The notes under the pieces are model-generated. The model was not told the DNA's origin. It was given only the letters and a program-made list of their open reading frames with translations, and did no database searches. DNA of 53,302 nt, taken from assembly GCA_043751595.1 (NCBI GenBank), contig JAYUZR010000021.1, forward strand, positions 1 to 53,302, read 5' to 3'. Position 1 is the stretch's first letter; the number at the start of each line of letters is the position of its first letter. The DNA is from JAYUZR01 sp043751595. Its GTDB lineage: Bacteria > Patescibacteriota > UBA1384 > CAILIB01. Positions 45,231-53,277 of the stretch are shown in pieces. Position numbers and translations under genes: made by a program.

Positions 45231-45305
45231 GGTGGACCCTACAGGAATCGAACCTGCCACCTCCTCGGTGCAAACGAGGCGCTCTACCAAATGAGCTAAG
45301 GGCCC
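45230..45305 (-). tRNA. tRNA-Ala (anticodon TGC)
   Basis: The minus strand gives GGGCCCT as 5' acceptor, a D arm TAGCTCATTTGGTAGAGC, anticodon stem-loop CTCGTTTGCACCGAG with TGC, T arm CAGGTTCGATTCCTG, and AGGGTCC-A-CCA. The G3-U70 wobble, the tRNA-Ala identity element, is present, and CCA is encoded. Confidence 0.98.
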
Positions 45306-45497
45306 GAGTGAGGGAGTTACTGCAGAAAGGTTTCTTTCTGCATAACGACCGAGCGAGGGTTCCGGGATTTACGAAGTAAATCCTGGGCCCGAGTCAGTTG
45401 TAAGGCGACGGAGCCAGGAACACTGGGCCCGCATCAGGCGTAACGAGAAATACACTACCAGATTTGGCAGAGTTCGCAACTAGGTAGCCAAAGCCGC
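45306..45497. repeat. tRNA upstream region with tRNA 5'-end copies
   Basis: There is no gene here. The ten bases GGGCCCGAGT containing tRNA positions 1-6 (45300-45309) recur at 45385-45394, and GGGCCCG again at 45425-45431, 40 bp further. A perfect hairpin GGATTTAC/GTAAATCC lies between (about 45364-45382), and a TGCAGAAAGG/CTTTCTGCA hairpin near 45320-45341. They look like degenerate repeat debris. Confidence 0.4.
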
Positions 45498-45701
45498 CTA
45501 CACCGGAATAACGCCAGCAAAGATTGCCATCCCAAGTAGTATGCAAGCCAAGGCGGCAAAACGCCAAACCGTGTACGTACCAGTGGCGCCAAAGCGTTTT
45601 TCAGCCCAATCCATTCGACCAAAGGTATTTACGATAGGAACCGTAAACTTGAGAATAAGCGAACCTAAAACGATGCCGCCAAGAAGATAAAGGATTTTCA
45701 T
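45498..45701 (-). CDS. small two-helix membrane protein
   Basis: A 67-aa protein from ATG 45701; a longer frame to 45782 adds 27 residues that do not look coding and cross the promoter of the divergent gene. Two hydrophobic segments (about 3-22 and 46-65) flank a short charged loop. Family unknown; small proteins of this kind are common next to envelope genes. It is divergent from the PrsW-like gene. Confidence 0.6.
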   Translation of the reverse strand: MKILYLLGGIVLGSLILKFTVPIVNTFGRMDWAEKRFGATGTYTVWRFAALACILLGMAIFAGVIPV

Positions 45702-45741
45702 GCACCTAGTGTACCACCTGACGCGAACCTCGTGTAGCGCG

Positions 45742-45747
45742 TATACT
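45742..45747 (+). promoter_or_regulatory. -10 box of the PrsW-PMT pair
   Basis: TATACT at 45742-45747 puts the transcription start at about 45754, at or just before the second in-frame ATG (45756), so the message may be leaderless. A weak -35 (TGACGC or CTGACG) is near 45718-45724. Confidence 0.45.
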
Positions 45748-45749
45748 AC

Positions 45750-46484
45750 ATGTATATGGAGGTGCTCTTTTCTCACCCGCACGCACTCGCCCTCCTCGCA
45801 GAGTGCTTTATTACCGGCCTTATCTTGGCCGCGCTTCGGCGTGGCCAGCGGGGTAAGCCCGAGCCCTGGCGCTATCTCCTAGGTGTACTCTGCGGTGGAG
45901 CCTTGGCGGCCATCGTCGTAGCCGTGGTACAACTTCGGTATCTTCTTACGCCCCACCCAGCGCTTAATCCAGATCTTGCCCTCTGGCAGAGCTTATTACA
46001 GGTTATTGCCGAAGAGCTGGCCAAGTACTTAGTTGCATTAATCGCCATCACCAACTCGCGGCACCTGTACCGGTTAAGTAGCGCTATCGTTTACCTTATA
46101 TTGGTAGGACTTGGCTTTGCCCTGATGGAAGATACTCTTTACCTTCTGCTACCTGCCGTCTCGCCCCTCCCTCGCCTCCTCAGCTTCTTGGTACATGCCG
46201 GTACTGGAGCGGTAATCGGCTACGCCCTTGGGCGCTATCGTTTTGGGTTAGCTGGATATCGCTATCTTCTTGGCGCTTTCACCCTGGCCGTTATCCTCCA
46301 CTGGTCATTCAACCTTGGCACCACCTTATTAGATAGAAACGCCGCCGCCCTTATTACGGTGGCAATCAACCTCTTTGTAAGTTCACGCGTGTATAGCCTC
46401 TATAAGCGGACGCAGCTAGAAGAATACAAACTTGAGCGCGAACTTATGGGTGAGCCCGAGCCAACCAAACTCCTTAATAGTTAG
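45750..46484 (+). CDS. PrsW-family intramembrane protease-like protein
   Basis: A 244-aa polytopic protein (about 7-8 membrane segments) with the PrsW signature: EELAK in QVIAEELAKYLVAL (first motif), ALMEDTLYLL, HAGTGAVIGYALG (His motif) and HWSFN near the C-terminus. PrsW proteases make site-1 cuts in anti-sigma factors or process membrane proteins; metal ligands appear present. The ATG at 45756 is an alternative start, favoured if the mRNA is leaderless. It is 2 bp from the PMT-like gene, so the two are co-transcribed. Confidence 0.87.
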   Translation: MYMEVLFSHPHALALLAECFITGLILAALRRGQRGKPEPWRYLLGVLCGGALAAIVVAVVQLRYLLTPHPALNPDLALWQSLLQVIAEELAKYLVALIAITNSRHLYRLSSAIVYLILVGLGFALMEDTLYLLLPAVSPLPRLLSFLVHAGTGAVIGYALGRYRFGLAGYRYLLGAFTLAVILHWSFNLGTTLLDRNAAALITVAINLFVSSRVYSLYKRTQLEEYKLERELMGEPEPTKLLNS

Positions 46485-46486
46485 CT

Positions 46487-47761
46487 GTGCGTCTTTCTCT
46501 TTCTTTCTTACATACACCGCCCAAAATCAGCTTTGCTGAATTAATTCTCATTGGCCTTACCGTACTAGCCGTAAGCATTGGCTGGTACGCGCGGCTAAGT
46601 AATCTGGATTTTCCTCAGCACTTTGTCTTTGACGAAAGCATCTACATACCAGTAGCACGCGATTTCGTTGCGGTAAAACACCATCTACACGACCATCCCG
46701 CCCTTTCTAGCATGCTCTTTGCCCTGGGGTTAGCCGAGTTTGATGGCACCCCGCTTGGCTGGAGGCTAATGCCGGCCCTCATGGGGCTTATTGCCCAGAT
46801 TAGTATTCCGTGGGCAGCATACAAACTCTTTAAACTTCGCAGCGCCGCCCTCATTGCCGCAATCTGGGTAGCGATCGATCCGATGTTTGCCGCCTACAGC
46901 CGGCTTGTTCTTCCTGATCTATTAATCGTGGTCTTACAAGCTCTAGCCCTAGGTTATGCCTGGAATAAAAAACCAAGTCCACTGGTGCTCGGACTGATTC
47001 TTGGCTTAGCGGCAGCAGTCAAAATGAACGGTGCCTTTATTATCGCCCCCATCCTCATCTTACTGATGTATCGCCGGCAGTTTGTCCTTGCCCTGGCCAC
47101 GCTCTGCTGTGGGGCGCTCAGCTACGCAAGCGTCGCACTTTTGGCCGAGCTAGCCATGGCCTCACCTCAGCCCCTGCAAGATGCGCTCGAGTGGCAGAAG
47201 TTTAGCTGGCATTTTCATTCCACCCTTATTCAAGAACATCCTTGGGGCTCGCGCTGGTATACTTGGCCACTCCTCCTGGTGCCGGTGCGCATCTATCAAT
47301 ATATTGATGGCCTGCAAACCTATTACAGTATTATCAGCCTCCCCAATCCCCCACTCCTTTGGCTGAGCACGGTAAGCCTTCTCAGTGCCCCGTTTGTTTT
47401 TGCACGTACCTTTTGGCAAAAGCATCGTCCCAGCTGGACGCTCCCCTTCTCCTTTTTGGCACTTGCCGCGCTCATTAACTGGCTAGCCTGGAGCCAAATT
47501 GAGCGCCTTAGCTTCTGGTACCACTACTTCCCAAGCTATACCTTTTTGTTGATTGGAATGGCTGGATTGCTAGCCCATTCCTGGAATAAAGCTTCAGCTC
47601 GTCTGCAACTTCTTATCCTTATCTTCCTTGGGCTTTCAGTTGTAAGCGGCATCTACTTCCTACCTCTTGGAACGGCCAGCCCACTTAACCAGGGCCAATA
47701 CCAAAACCGCCAGCTCTTGGAGAGCTGGCAGTATCCCGGCAAGTTTTTGTATAAGCCCTAG
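46487..47761 (+). CDS. PMT-type protein O-mannosyltransferase-like protein
   Basis: A 424-aa polytopic GT-C glycosyltransferase starting with GTG. The first outer loop has FDESIYIPVARDF (the acidic DE pair of PMTs) and HDHPALSSMLFALG, equivalent to the HPPLGK segment. YSRLVLPDLL matches the next conserved region. The C-terminal part has the WPLLL and YYHYF-like hydrophobic pattern. PMTs use polyprenyl-phosphate mannose to O-mannosylate secreted proteins. The family is usual in Actinobacteria and eukaryotes and also occurs in CPR. It overlaps the DUF2157 gene by 4 bp tail-to-tail. Confidence 0.83.
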   Translation: MRLSLSFLHTPPKISFAELILIGLTVLAVSIGWYARLSNLDFPQHFVFDESIYIPVARDFVAVKHHLHDHPALSSMLFALGLAEFDGTPLGWRLMPALMGLIAQISIPWAAYKLFKLRSAALIAAIWVAIDPMFAAYSRLVLPDLLIVVLQALALGYAWNKKPSPLVLGLILGLAAAVKMNGAFIIAPILILLMYRRQFVLALATLCCGALSYASVALLAELAMASPQPLQDALEWQKFSWHFHSTLIQEHPWGSRWYTWPLLLVPVRIYQYIDGLQTYYSIISLPNPPLLWLSTVSLLSAPFVFARTFWQKHRPSWTLPFSFLALAALINWLAWSQIERLSFWYHYFPSYTFLLIGMAGLLAHSWNKASARLQLLILIFLGLSVVSGIYFLPLGTASPLNQGQYQNRQLLESWQYPGKFLYKP

Positions 47762-48747
47762 GCTTTTGTGGTAGTACGGCGCCAGTAGGAGCCGGATCCA
47801 ACTAAGATAACTCCGGCAGCCAGCAGAATAAATGGCCAAGCGGTAACCCCTGGGAAATAGGCCGCAGAGATCTTGATAAGATAAGCCACTACCGCAAATA
47901 CGGTTGGGATAAATACCACTAACAGTTTGCGACTAATACTTACTCGTGCCAAAAGGGCGATAATAAATGGAGTAGCCACATCCCAAACCGAGCGCATTTC
48001 ATTACTGTAACCACGAGAGATAAGGAAGATAAAGAGCCCAACAGTGCCAATAATCGCCATAATTGGACTGAGTACCGCTCCCATTTTCTTTGGTGCCTGC
48101 ATCGCTAGGTACAGATACGAGATAGCAATGGCTACTAGATAAAAATCGTAGTAATCGGAAGTTGTAGTAAGTACCTGCAACACTGAGAAATATCCCGAGA
48201 TAGCCAAGGCTGTAGCTGAGGCAATGGCAAAGGCACGGAAAATAAGGCGATTATGCGCTTTTACTGCAATACCGTAGCCAATAGTCATCCCAAGCGCGAT
48301 GAGCGTTGTAAGGTGGAGAAGATTTACCTGTAACTGTAGGCTAGAAAAAATAAGAGGAATAGCTACCGGAGTAAGAAGTCCGGCAATAATAGAGAAGGTA
48401 CTATTAAGCGCCCTTGTTTCCTTGTTTTGATAAAGAGCGACCAATACAAAAGGGCCAACCCATAGACTAAGAATCATACACAACTGTCCCACCACACCCA
48501 GGAGAGACCAAAAGTTAGCAAGTACCGCAGTTACCCCCACGAGGAGAACAACAATACCTACCAAGGTGAGCGCTCCCCTAGGAGATTGCTCAAAGCCTTC
48601 GGATTGCAGCTCGTCCATGTAATCGGCTTGAGTGGCATCGATCAGCTGGCTGGAGCTGGAATGATAGCTGTTTGCTAGCTTGCGTAATTGATCGGGAGTA
48701 ATCTCACCGCTGGCAAGAAGATGTTCAATCGTTGTTTGCGCATCCAT
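47758..48747 (-). CDS. DUF2157-like multi-pass membrane protein
   Basis: A 329-aa protein. The N-terminal soluble part (1-58) contains LLASGEITPDQLRKL, the short motif preceding the membrane block in DUF2157 proteins, followed by about ten membrane segments. No catalytic motif is seen and the function of the family is unknown. It lies 2 bp downstream of the 48750 gene and is probably transcribed with it. Confidence 0.75.
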   Translation of the reverse strand: MDAQTTIEHLLASGEITPDQLRKLANSYHSSSSQLIDATQADYMDELQSEGFEQSPRGALTLVGIVVLLVGVTAVLANFWSLLGVVGQLCMILSLWVGPFVLVALYQNKETRALNSTFSIIAGLLTPVAIPLIFSSLQLQVNLLHLTTLIALGMTIGYGIAVKAHNRLIFRAFAIASATALAISGYFSVLQVLTTTSDYYDFYLVAIAISYLYLAMQAPKKMGAVLSPIMAIIGTVGLFIFLISRGYSNEMRSVWDVATPFIIALLARVSISRKLLVVFIPTVFAVVAYLIKISAAYFPGVTAWPFILLAAGVILVGSGSYWRRTTTKA

Positions 48748-48749
48748 GG

Positions 48750-49274
48750 CTATCGCTTAACCCAGCCTAGGACCTGATTAGTAGAGCCGAAGTAGTAATA
48801 AGCACTACCACTTGGAATAGGATAATTCTTCCCATCTTTAACAATGGTTAGACCACTACTGCGAGATGGCATATCAAATAACCAAGAGCCACCACCACTA
48901 GTTGGTGAGTACACTCTAAACTCGCTGCCATCGGGCGCGGTAAGACCTGCAGTAAAGGCACGGCTTCCGAGTCCCTCGACACTAACAGTCTCCTGAATGC
49001 CTTCTTCTACATCAATGATAGTCATTGTTGCACTTTGGCACATAGAATAGCTTGGGTACTGGATAGATGTGGTATCCTCTGCCCTCCTTACTAGCTTGCC
49101 GCCGGAAACAGAAAAACAGCCAGAGCCATCGGTGCTAACCACGGGGTTATACTGCAAGGTAGTCCGCTGAGACTTAGCAATAAGAGCAGGAACAATGGTA
49201 ACCACAAAGAGCAATGCCGGCAGACCAAAAGCCAAGACGAATGGGTTTTTTATCGAGATCGAAGTCTTCATCAA
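48750..49274 (-). CDS. membrane-anchored extracytoplasmic protein, unknown
   Basis: A 174-aa protein with one N-terminal hydrophobic segment (about 11-29), then a polar, serine- and glycine-rich outer domain with two cysteines (GCFSVSG and SMCQSAT) that may form a disulfide. No family recognised. It lies in an operon with the DUF2157 gene. A TATAGT -10 box on the minus strand (about 49297-49302) would start the transcript. Confidence 0.7.
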   Translation of the reverse strand: MMKTSISIKNPFVLAFGLPALLFVVTIVPALIAKSQRTTLQYNPVVSTDGSGCFSVSGGKLVRRAEDTTSIQYPSYSMCQSATMTIIDVEEGIQETVSVEGLGSRAFTAGLTAPDGSEFRVYSPTSGGGSWLFDMPSRSSGLTIVKDGKNYPIPSGSAYYYFGSTNQVLGWVKR

Positions 49275-49313
49275 ATGCCACTACTAATAGTGGCCGTACT
49301 ATACTCTAATTAT

Positions 49314-49347
49314 GAAGAGCCCAGTAGAGGTATCTACTGGGCTCTTC
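49314..49347 (-). terminator. terminator hairpin of typA
   Basis: GAAGAGCCCAGTAGA pairs perfectly (15 bp) with TCTACTGGGCTCTTC. The tail on the minus strand is only AT-rich (ATAATTAG), so termination strength is uncertain. Confidence 0.7.
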
Positions 49348-49356
49348 GGGAACCGA

Positions 49357-51177
49357 CTAGTTGTTGCGAGAACGCTTGCGCAGGGTAGGATCGAGAATCT
49401 TTTTGCGAAGACGTAGGCTGGTTGGAGTCGCTTCGAGAAGCTCATCTTCTTCCAGGAAATCGAGACACTGCTCCAGGCTATAAATAGTTGGAGGAGTAAG
49501 CTGCACTGAAATATCGGCGTTGGAGCGAACATTAGTCTGCTTCTTCTCTTTGGTAACATTAATCTCGATATCGTCTTCGCGAGTATTAAGACCAATAATC
49601 ATGCTTTGATAGACCTCGGTTCCAGCACCGATAAAGGCAGTTCCGCGGTTTTGTACTACCTCTAGGCTGTAAGCAAAGGCCTTGCCGCCTTCACTTGCCA
49701 AAAGCACGCCGTTGCGTGAGCGAGGAATCGCCTGACCGACTGGCACCCAACGAAGGAACAAGCTACTAAGGGCGGCTGTTCCACGAGAAAGGGTAAGGAG
49801 TTGGCTACGAAGACCAATCAGACCGCGAGTACTAATCTCGAAGGTAAGACGGGTGGTGCCGTCGCTCTGCTCTTCTTGTGATTGCAAGATTCCGCGACGG
49901 CGGCCAACTTCTCCGGTAACGCTACCCACATAATCGGAAGCAACATCAACCGTAAGCTCTTCAAGAGGCTCGCTCATTACTCCATCAATTTCTTGCGTGA
50001 TTACCTGAGGCTTACCAACTTCTAGCTCGAAGTTTTCGCGGCGAAGGGTTTCGATAAATACCGAAAGGTGCAGCTCACCACGGCCAGCCAAAATAAACTC
50101 GGTACCTTCTCCTGGGAAAAGGCGCATCGAAACATTGGTCTCAAGTTCGCGCTTGATACGGTCGAGTAGCTGACGACTGGTTACAAACTTTCCTTCGCGG
50201 CCAGCCATTGGGCTGGAATTTGCCGCGATCGCCATCTTAAGGGTTGGAGCCTCAACGGTAAGGCGAGGAAGTGCTTCTTGGTTTTGAGTATCAGAAACGG
50301 TGTCGCCAATTTTAGCGTTTTTGATGCCGCTAATGGCGATAATATCGCCGGCGAAGGCCTGAGGCACTTCTACGCGCTTAAGACCCTGGCTTACGTACAC
50401 TTTTTCTACGCGAGACTGAGAAGAAACGCCGTCTTCTTGCAGAAGGGCAACCATCTGGCCCTGCTGAACGTTTCCGCGGTGGAGGCGACCCATCACCAAA
50501 GGACCCTGATACATATCTGCCTCAAGGTTACTTACAACCATCTGCAAAGTACCTTCGAGGGTTACCTTAGGGGCAGGCACAAACTCAAGGATGCCTTCAA
50601 AAATAGGGGCAAGAGTAGCTTCTTCTGAAGCATCGGCCGGCATATCGTTCCAGGCCTTGCCTTCGCGACCAATAGCATAAAATACTGGGAACTCTAACTG
50701 ATCCATATCGGTGGCAAGATCGAGGAACAAATCGTGCGTGCGGTTAAGTACCCACTCTACACGAGCGTCGCGCTTATCAATCTTATTAACCACTACCATC
50801 ATCTTAAGACCGAGTGCCAACGCCTTTTTCAGTACAAACTTAGTCTGTGGCATGGGGCCTTCTTGTGCATCTACAACCAGGATGGCACCATCAGCCATAC
50901 CAAGGGTGCGCTCTACTTCACCACCAAAATCGGCGTGCCCTGGAGTATCGATGATATTAATCTTGATACCCTTATAAGCAACAGCCGTGTTTTTAGCCAA
51001 AATAGTAATGCCGCGCTCGCGCTCTTGATCGTTACTATCCATAATAAGCGACTGCGACATAGCCGCCTCGTTCTCGCGGAAGGTGCCAGCTTGCTTAAGC
51101 AGGCCATCTACCAAGGTAGTTTTACCGTGGTCTACGTGAGCAATAATCGCCACGTTTCTAAGGGTTGGAATGGACAT
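49357..51177 (-). CDS. typA: translational GTPase TypA/BipA
   Basis: TypA/BipA is a ribosome-associated GTPase of the EF-G family involved in stress response and 50S assembly. The 606-aa protein has G1 AHVDHGKTTLVDGLL, the switch I segment ERERGITILAKNTAV, G3 DTPGHADFGGEVER and G4 NKIDKRDARVEW. EF-G-like domains III and V and the BipA-specific C-terminal domain (TKEKKQTNVRSNADISVQL and the EQCLDFLEEDELLEATP stretch) follow. Length is normal. Confidence 0.97.
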   Translation of the reverse strand: MSIPTLRNVAIIAHVDHGKTTLVDGLLKQAGTFRENEAAMSQSLIMDSNDQERERGITILAKNTAVAYKGIKINIIDTPGHADFGGEVERTLGMADGAILVVDAQEGPMPQTKFVLKKALALGLKMMVVVNKIDKRDARVEWVLNRTHDLFLDLATDMDQLEFPVFYAIGREGKAWNDMPADASEEATLAPIFEGILEFVPAPKVTLEGTLQMVVSNLEADMYQGPLVMGRLHRGNVQQGQMVALLQEDGVSSQSRVEKVYVSQGLKRVEVPQAFAGDIIAISGIKNAKIGDTVSDTQNQEALPRLTVEAPTLKMAIAANSSPMAGREGKFVTSRQLLDRIKRELETNVSMRLFPGEGTEFILAGRGELHLSVFIETLRRENFELEVGKPQVITQEIDGVMSEPLEELTVDVASDYVGSVTGEVGRRRGILQSQEEQSDGTTRLTFEISTRGLIGLRSQLLTLSRGTAALSSLFLRWVPVGQAIPRSRNGVLLASEGGKAFAYSLEVVQNRGTAFIGAGTEVYQSMIIGLNTREDDIEINVTKEKKQTNVRSNADISVQLTPPTIYSLEQCLDFLEEDELLEATPTSLRLRKKILDPTLRKRSRNN

Positions 51178-51230
51178 GAAACAACAAAAAGATTAGCAGC
51201 AGGTGCCCACAAGAGTAGGCGTACCGTTCG

Positions 51231-51259
51231 TTTCTACAGGGTTATGGTGTTGAAAGCAA
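51231..51259 (-). promoter_or_regulatory. promoter of typA
   Basis: TTGCTT (51259-51254), 17-bp spacer, TAGAAA (51236-51231); start near 51224, leader about 47 nt without a clear Shine-Dalgarno. Confidence 0.6.
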
Positions 51260-51285
51260 TACCAACACCAGTAAATGTGAGGCGA

Positions 51286-51921
51286 CTACCCTCCTTCCCC
51301 TAGTACCATTTCCTCCAACTCTTTTAAAAACTCCCCCCTTTCTTCGGGCCCATATCCTCGTGCGGTAAAATACAGTTCTTCCAGCCTGCGCAAGTAGGCT
51401 AATCCTTGCACTTTTTGTGCGCCATCTTCCAGGAAGGCTAAGCTGGCAGCCAGCTTAGCCGCGTTATAGTTTTTCTTCCATTCCCCTCCCGCCTCACCTT
51501 CGAAAGCTTCGGGTAGATCGAGATGTACTGGGTTATTACGTGCGTCCACACCAGTGTTAGCCAGATCTTTTTGCAGTGAAATACCAAGTGGGATAAGCGC
51601 ATCAACCTTTGCATCGGCTTGTTTGTATTGCTCTACAGTATAGTTTTGCCCCACCCGCTCCACAGCGAGTCTGCGATTTGTGACATCGACCGCCTGAAGG
51701 CGTGGGAAGGTGTTTGGGTGTAGCGTATTTACCAAGGCAACCAAATAGTACCGTGCCTTAAGCGAGTATTCAGTGAACTGGGCCTGAGTTGCTAAATCGT
51801 GGCCATACTTTAGCTGGGCGTACGCCTTGGTTTTGTCGCTTGGGTGTTCGTACACTATTTTCTGACCACCCCGTCCTAGCTCTGGAGCGTCGGGTGAAAA
51901 GTCTTTGAAGAGTTCGGGCAT
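51286..51921 (-). CDS. hypothetical protein with kinase-like glycine loop
   Basis: A 211-aa soluble protein not assigned to a family. The N-terminus ELGRGGQKIVYEHPSDKTKAYAQLKYG resembles the glycine-rich loop and following strand of protein-kinase-like folds (as in YrbL), with Lys in LKYG or AYAQLK where the ATP lysine would be. No HRD or DFG equivalent is clear, so it may be a degenerate kinase or unrelated. The C-terminal third is helical and acidic. It lies about 110 bp upstream of typA on the same strand, but typA has its own promoter. Confidence 0.55.
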   Translation of the reverse strand: MPELFKDFSPDAPELGRGGQKIVYEHPSDKTKAYAQLKYGHDLATQAQFTEYSLKARYYLVALVNTLHPNTFPRLQAVDVTNRRLAVERVGQNYTVEQYKQADAKVDALIPLGISLQKDLANTGVDARNNPVHLDLPEAFEGEAGGEWKKNYNAAKLAASLAFLEDGAQKVQGLAYLRRLEELYFTARGYGPEERGEFLKELEEMVLGEGG

Positions 51922-51985
51922 GGGGTTAGTTTAGCATGAAGAGATCAAAATGAGCCGGGCATAGCCGCGGCTCATTTCGTTTTTC

Positions 51986-52465
51986 TCACAGAACATCTCT
52001 TAAATAGAGGCCTTCTTCCGCATAGCGACCGTGCCACTTTTTGCCATGATCCTCACAGACATGCAAAAAGTAGATAGTGCCATTCAAGTTGCATAATGCT
52101 TTCCGACTAGCCTGAGCAGTACAGCCCGCGATCATGCAGAACTGCGTGACATCCAACACGCCGGCCTCATTCCACGTCCTCCCCCACATCGGCCCCTCTC
52201 TGCCGAACAGAATAACCACCCAGTGCCTCGGGAGCCACTCCGTATCTACTTGCAGATCCTCATCAGCAAAGCGAATGGTTCGGTTTTCTATACTTGAATA
52301 GTCAGCCCCGAAGAAGGAACGGTACGGTTCCCCGAATACAACCAACCACGGACCATCTTCATTACCATCATCCTGAAATGCTGAGACTTGGCCCTGCATC
52401 CCATTGTACTTATCGGGGTGCAAAATGGTTACAATTACACCAACGGCGAGCGCTTTATTTTCCAC
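51986..52465 (-). CDS. hypothetical protein: KOW/SH3-like start and Cys-rich end
   Basis: A 159-aa protein with a GTG start at 52465. The first about 60 residues read as a small beta barrel of KOW/SH3 type: VIVTILHPDKYNGMQGQVSAF and DDGNEDGPWLVVFGE. The C-terminal 50 residues contain C-x4-C (CMIAGC), C in ALCNL, and HVCEDHGKKWH, which together could bind zinc. Not recognised as a named family. Monocistronic, with a good promoter at 52503-52530. Confidence 0.6.
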   Translation of the reverse strand: MENKALAVGVIVTILHPDKYNGMQGQVSAFQDDGNEDGPWLVVFGEPYRSFFGADYSSIENRTIRFADEDLQVDTEWLPRHWVVILFGREGPMWGRTWNEAGVLDVTQFCMIAGCTAQASRKALCNLNGTIYFLHVCEDHGKKWHGRYAEEGLYLRDVL

Positions 52466-52502
52466 GCTTACTACCTACCTTTCTCGCGAATGCGATGGTC
52501 GG

Positions 52503-52530
52503 ACTATAGCGATACCCGCTGCAAAAGCAA
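52503..52530 (-). promoter_or_regulatory. promoter of the 51986 gene
   Basis: TTGCTT (52530-52525), 16-bp spacer, TATAGT (52508-52503). Confidence 0.6.
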
Positions 52531-52540
52531 GAAAAAAACC

Positions 52541-52567
52541 AACACGGAACAGAATCTGCTCCGTGTT
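52541..52567 (-). terminator. terminator of the 52566 gene
   Basis: AACACGGAACAG and CTGCTCCGTGTT form a 12-bp stem with one mismatch and an AAT loop, followed on the minus strand by GGTTTTTTTC. The stem begins in the stop codon. Confidence 0.85.
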
Positions 52568-53072
52568 AAATTTTTAACCTAAGCTGCCGAGGGTCGACCT
52601 CGATGAGTGAGTCAAATCCATCTTCAATCTTGGGAAGGTCTTCCCAGTAGTGCTTGAAATCTCGCTCCATGAACGATCGCGTCCAGGATTCGCCGCCACC
52701 TCGTCTAATTAACTGATCTACAGCCAACTTCATCGGTGTTATGAATTGCCAGCCAATAATGATACCAAAGCCGGCAAGCCTCAGTTTCTCGCAGAGATTC
52801 TTCCTTCCCGCAGAACCCATATTGAAACAGTCCAGGATGAGCGCGCTGCACTCACCTGCTGCAGCTGCAGCGACTCGTTCCCACATTTCCTTAAAGACAT
52901 ATAGGTGCTCGTTAGTGTAAGGGTTGAATCCCATACAGTCAGGGCCGAGCAACTCTTTCATGATTTGATCTCTAGAGACATAGTCCCAATCAGGATTCTC
53001 TGCGATCCTTTCCTCAGAGTACCAACTCTTACCAGCTCCCTGGGGACCAATGGTTATAATGGCAATCTTCAC
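52566..53072 (-). CDS. P-loop kinase-like ATPase (AAA_33 / polynucleotide-kinase type)
   Basis: A 168-aa P-loop protein with Walker A GPQGAGKS (9-16), VSRDQIM after the first helix (the SRDxxR-like segment of zeta-toxin/T4 Pnk-type kinases), ALILDCFNM as Walker B, and an arginine-rich lid (RRGGGESWTRSF). The start is GTG at 53072 behind AAAGGAG. Members phosphorylate small molecules or nucleic-acid ends; the substrate is unknown. Single gene with its own terminator; an extended -10 (TGGTATAGA) lies about 30 nt upstream. Confidence 0.75.
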   Translation of the reverse strand: MKIAIITIGPQGAGKSWYSEERIAENPDWDYVSRDQIMKELLGPDCMGFNPYTNEHLYVFKEMWERVAAAAAGECSALILDCFNMGSAGRKNLCEKLRLAGFGIIIGWQFITPMKLAVDQLIRRGGGESWTRSFMERDFKHYWEDLPKIEDGFDSLIEVDPRQLRLKI

Positions 53073-53130
53073 TCAAGGCTCCTTTGTTTTTCTTCTCTAT
53101 ACCAGAAAATAGAGATGATACCAGATCAGA

Positions 53131-53145
53131 TGGGCGCACCTAGAT
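53131..53145. repeat. partial copy of the downstream tRNA 3' end
   Basis: TGGGCGCACCTAGAT matches 53280-53294 of the tRNA with one mismatch in 15, same orientation, 149 bp apart. This is the same arrangement as at tRNA-Ala. Confidence 0.4.
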
Positions 53146-53240
53146 GACGCAATGCTTTGCAGGCTTAGCTGCATCTCTCCTATTCCTTTGGTAGATGCAG
53201 AACGAACCGGTGCGGTTTCAAATCAAGGCACGCTTCGCAC

Positions 53241-53277
53241 ATACAAAAAGACCCTCCAGAGGAGGGTCTTTTTGTAT
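53241..53277 (-). terminator. terminator of the partial tRNA
   Basis: A perfect 17-bp inverted repeat (ATACAAAAAGACCCTCC with its complement, AGA loop) directly after the CCA end; functional in both directions. Confidence 0.92.

Noticed and set aside
44978..45379. Open frames over the tRNA-Ala region on both strands
   Set aside because: They read through the tRNA and its terminator and are low in protein-like features.
45306..45497. CRISPR-like array from the repeated GGGCCCG
   Set aside because: There are only three short, unequal copies at irregular spacing, best seen as copies of the tRNA 5' end.
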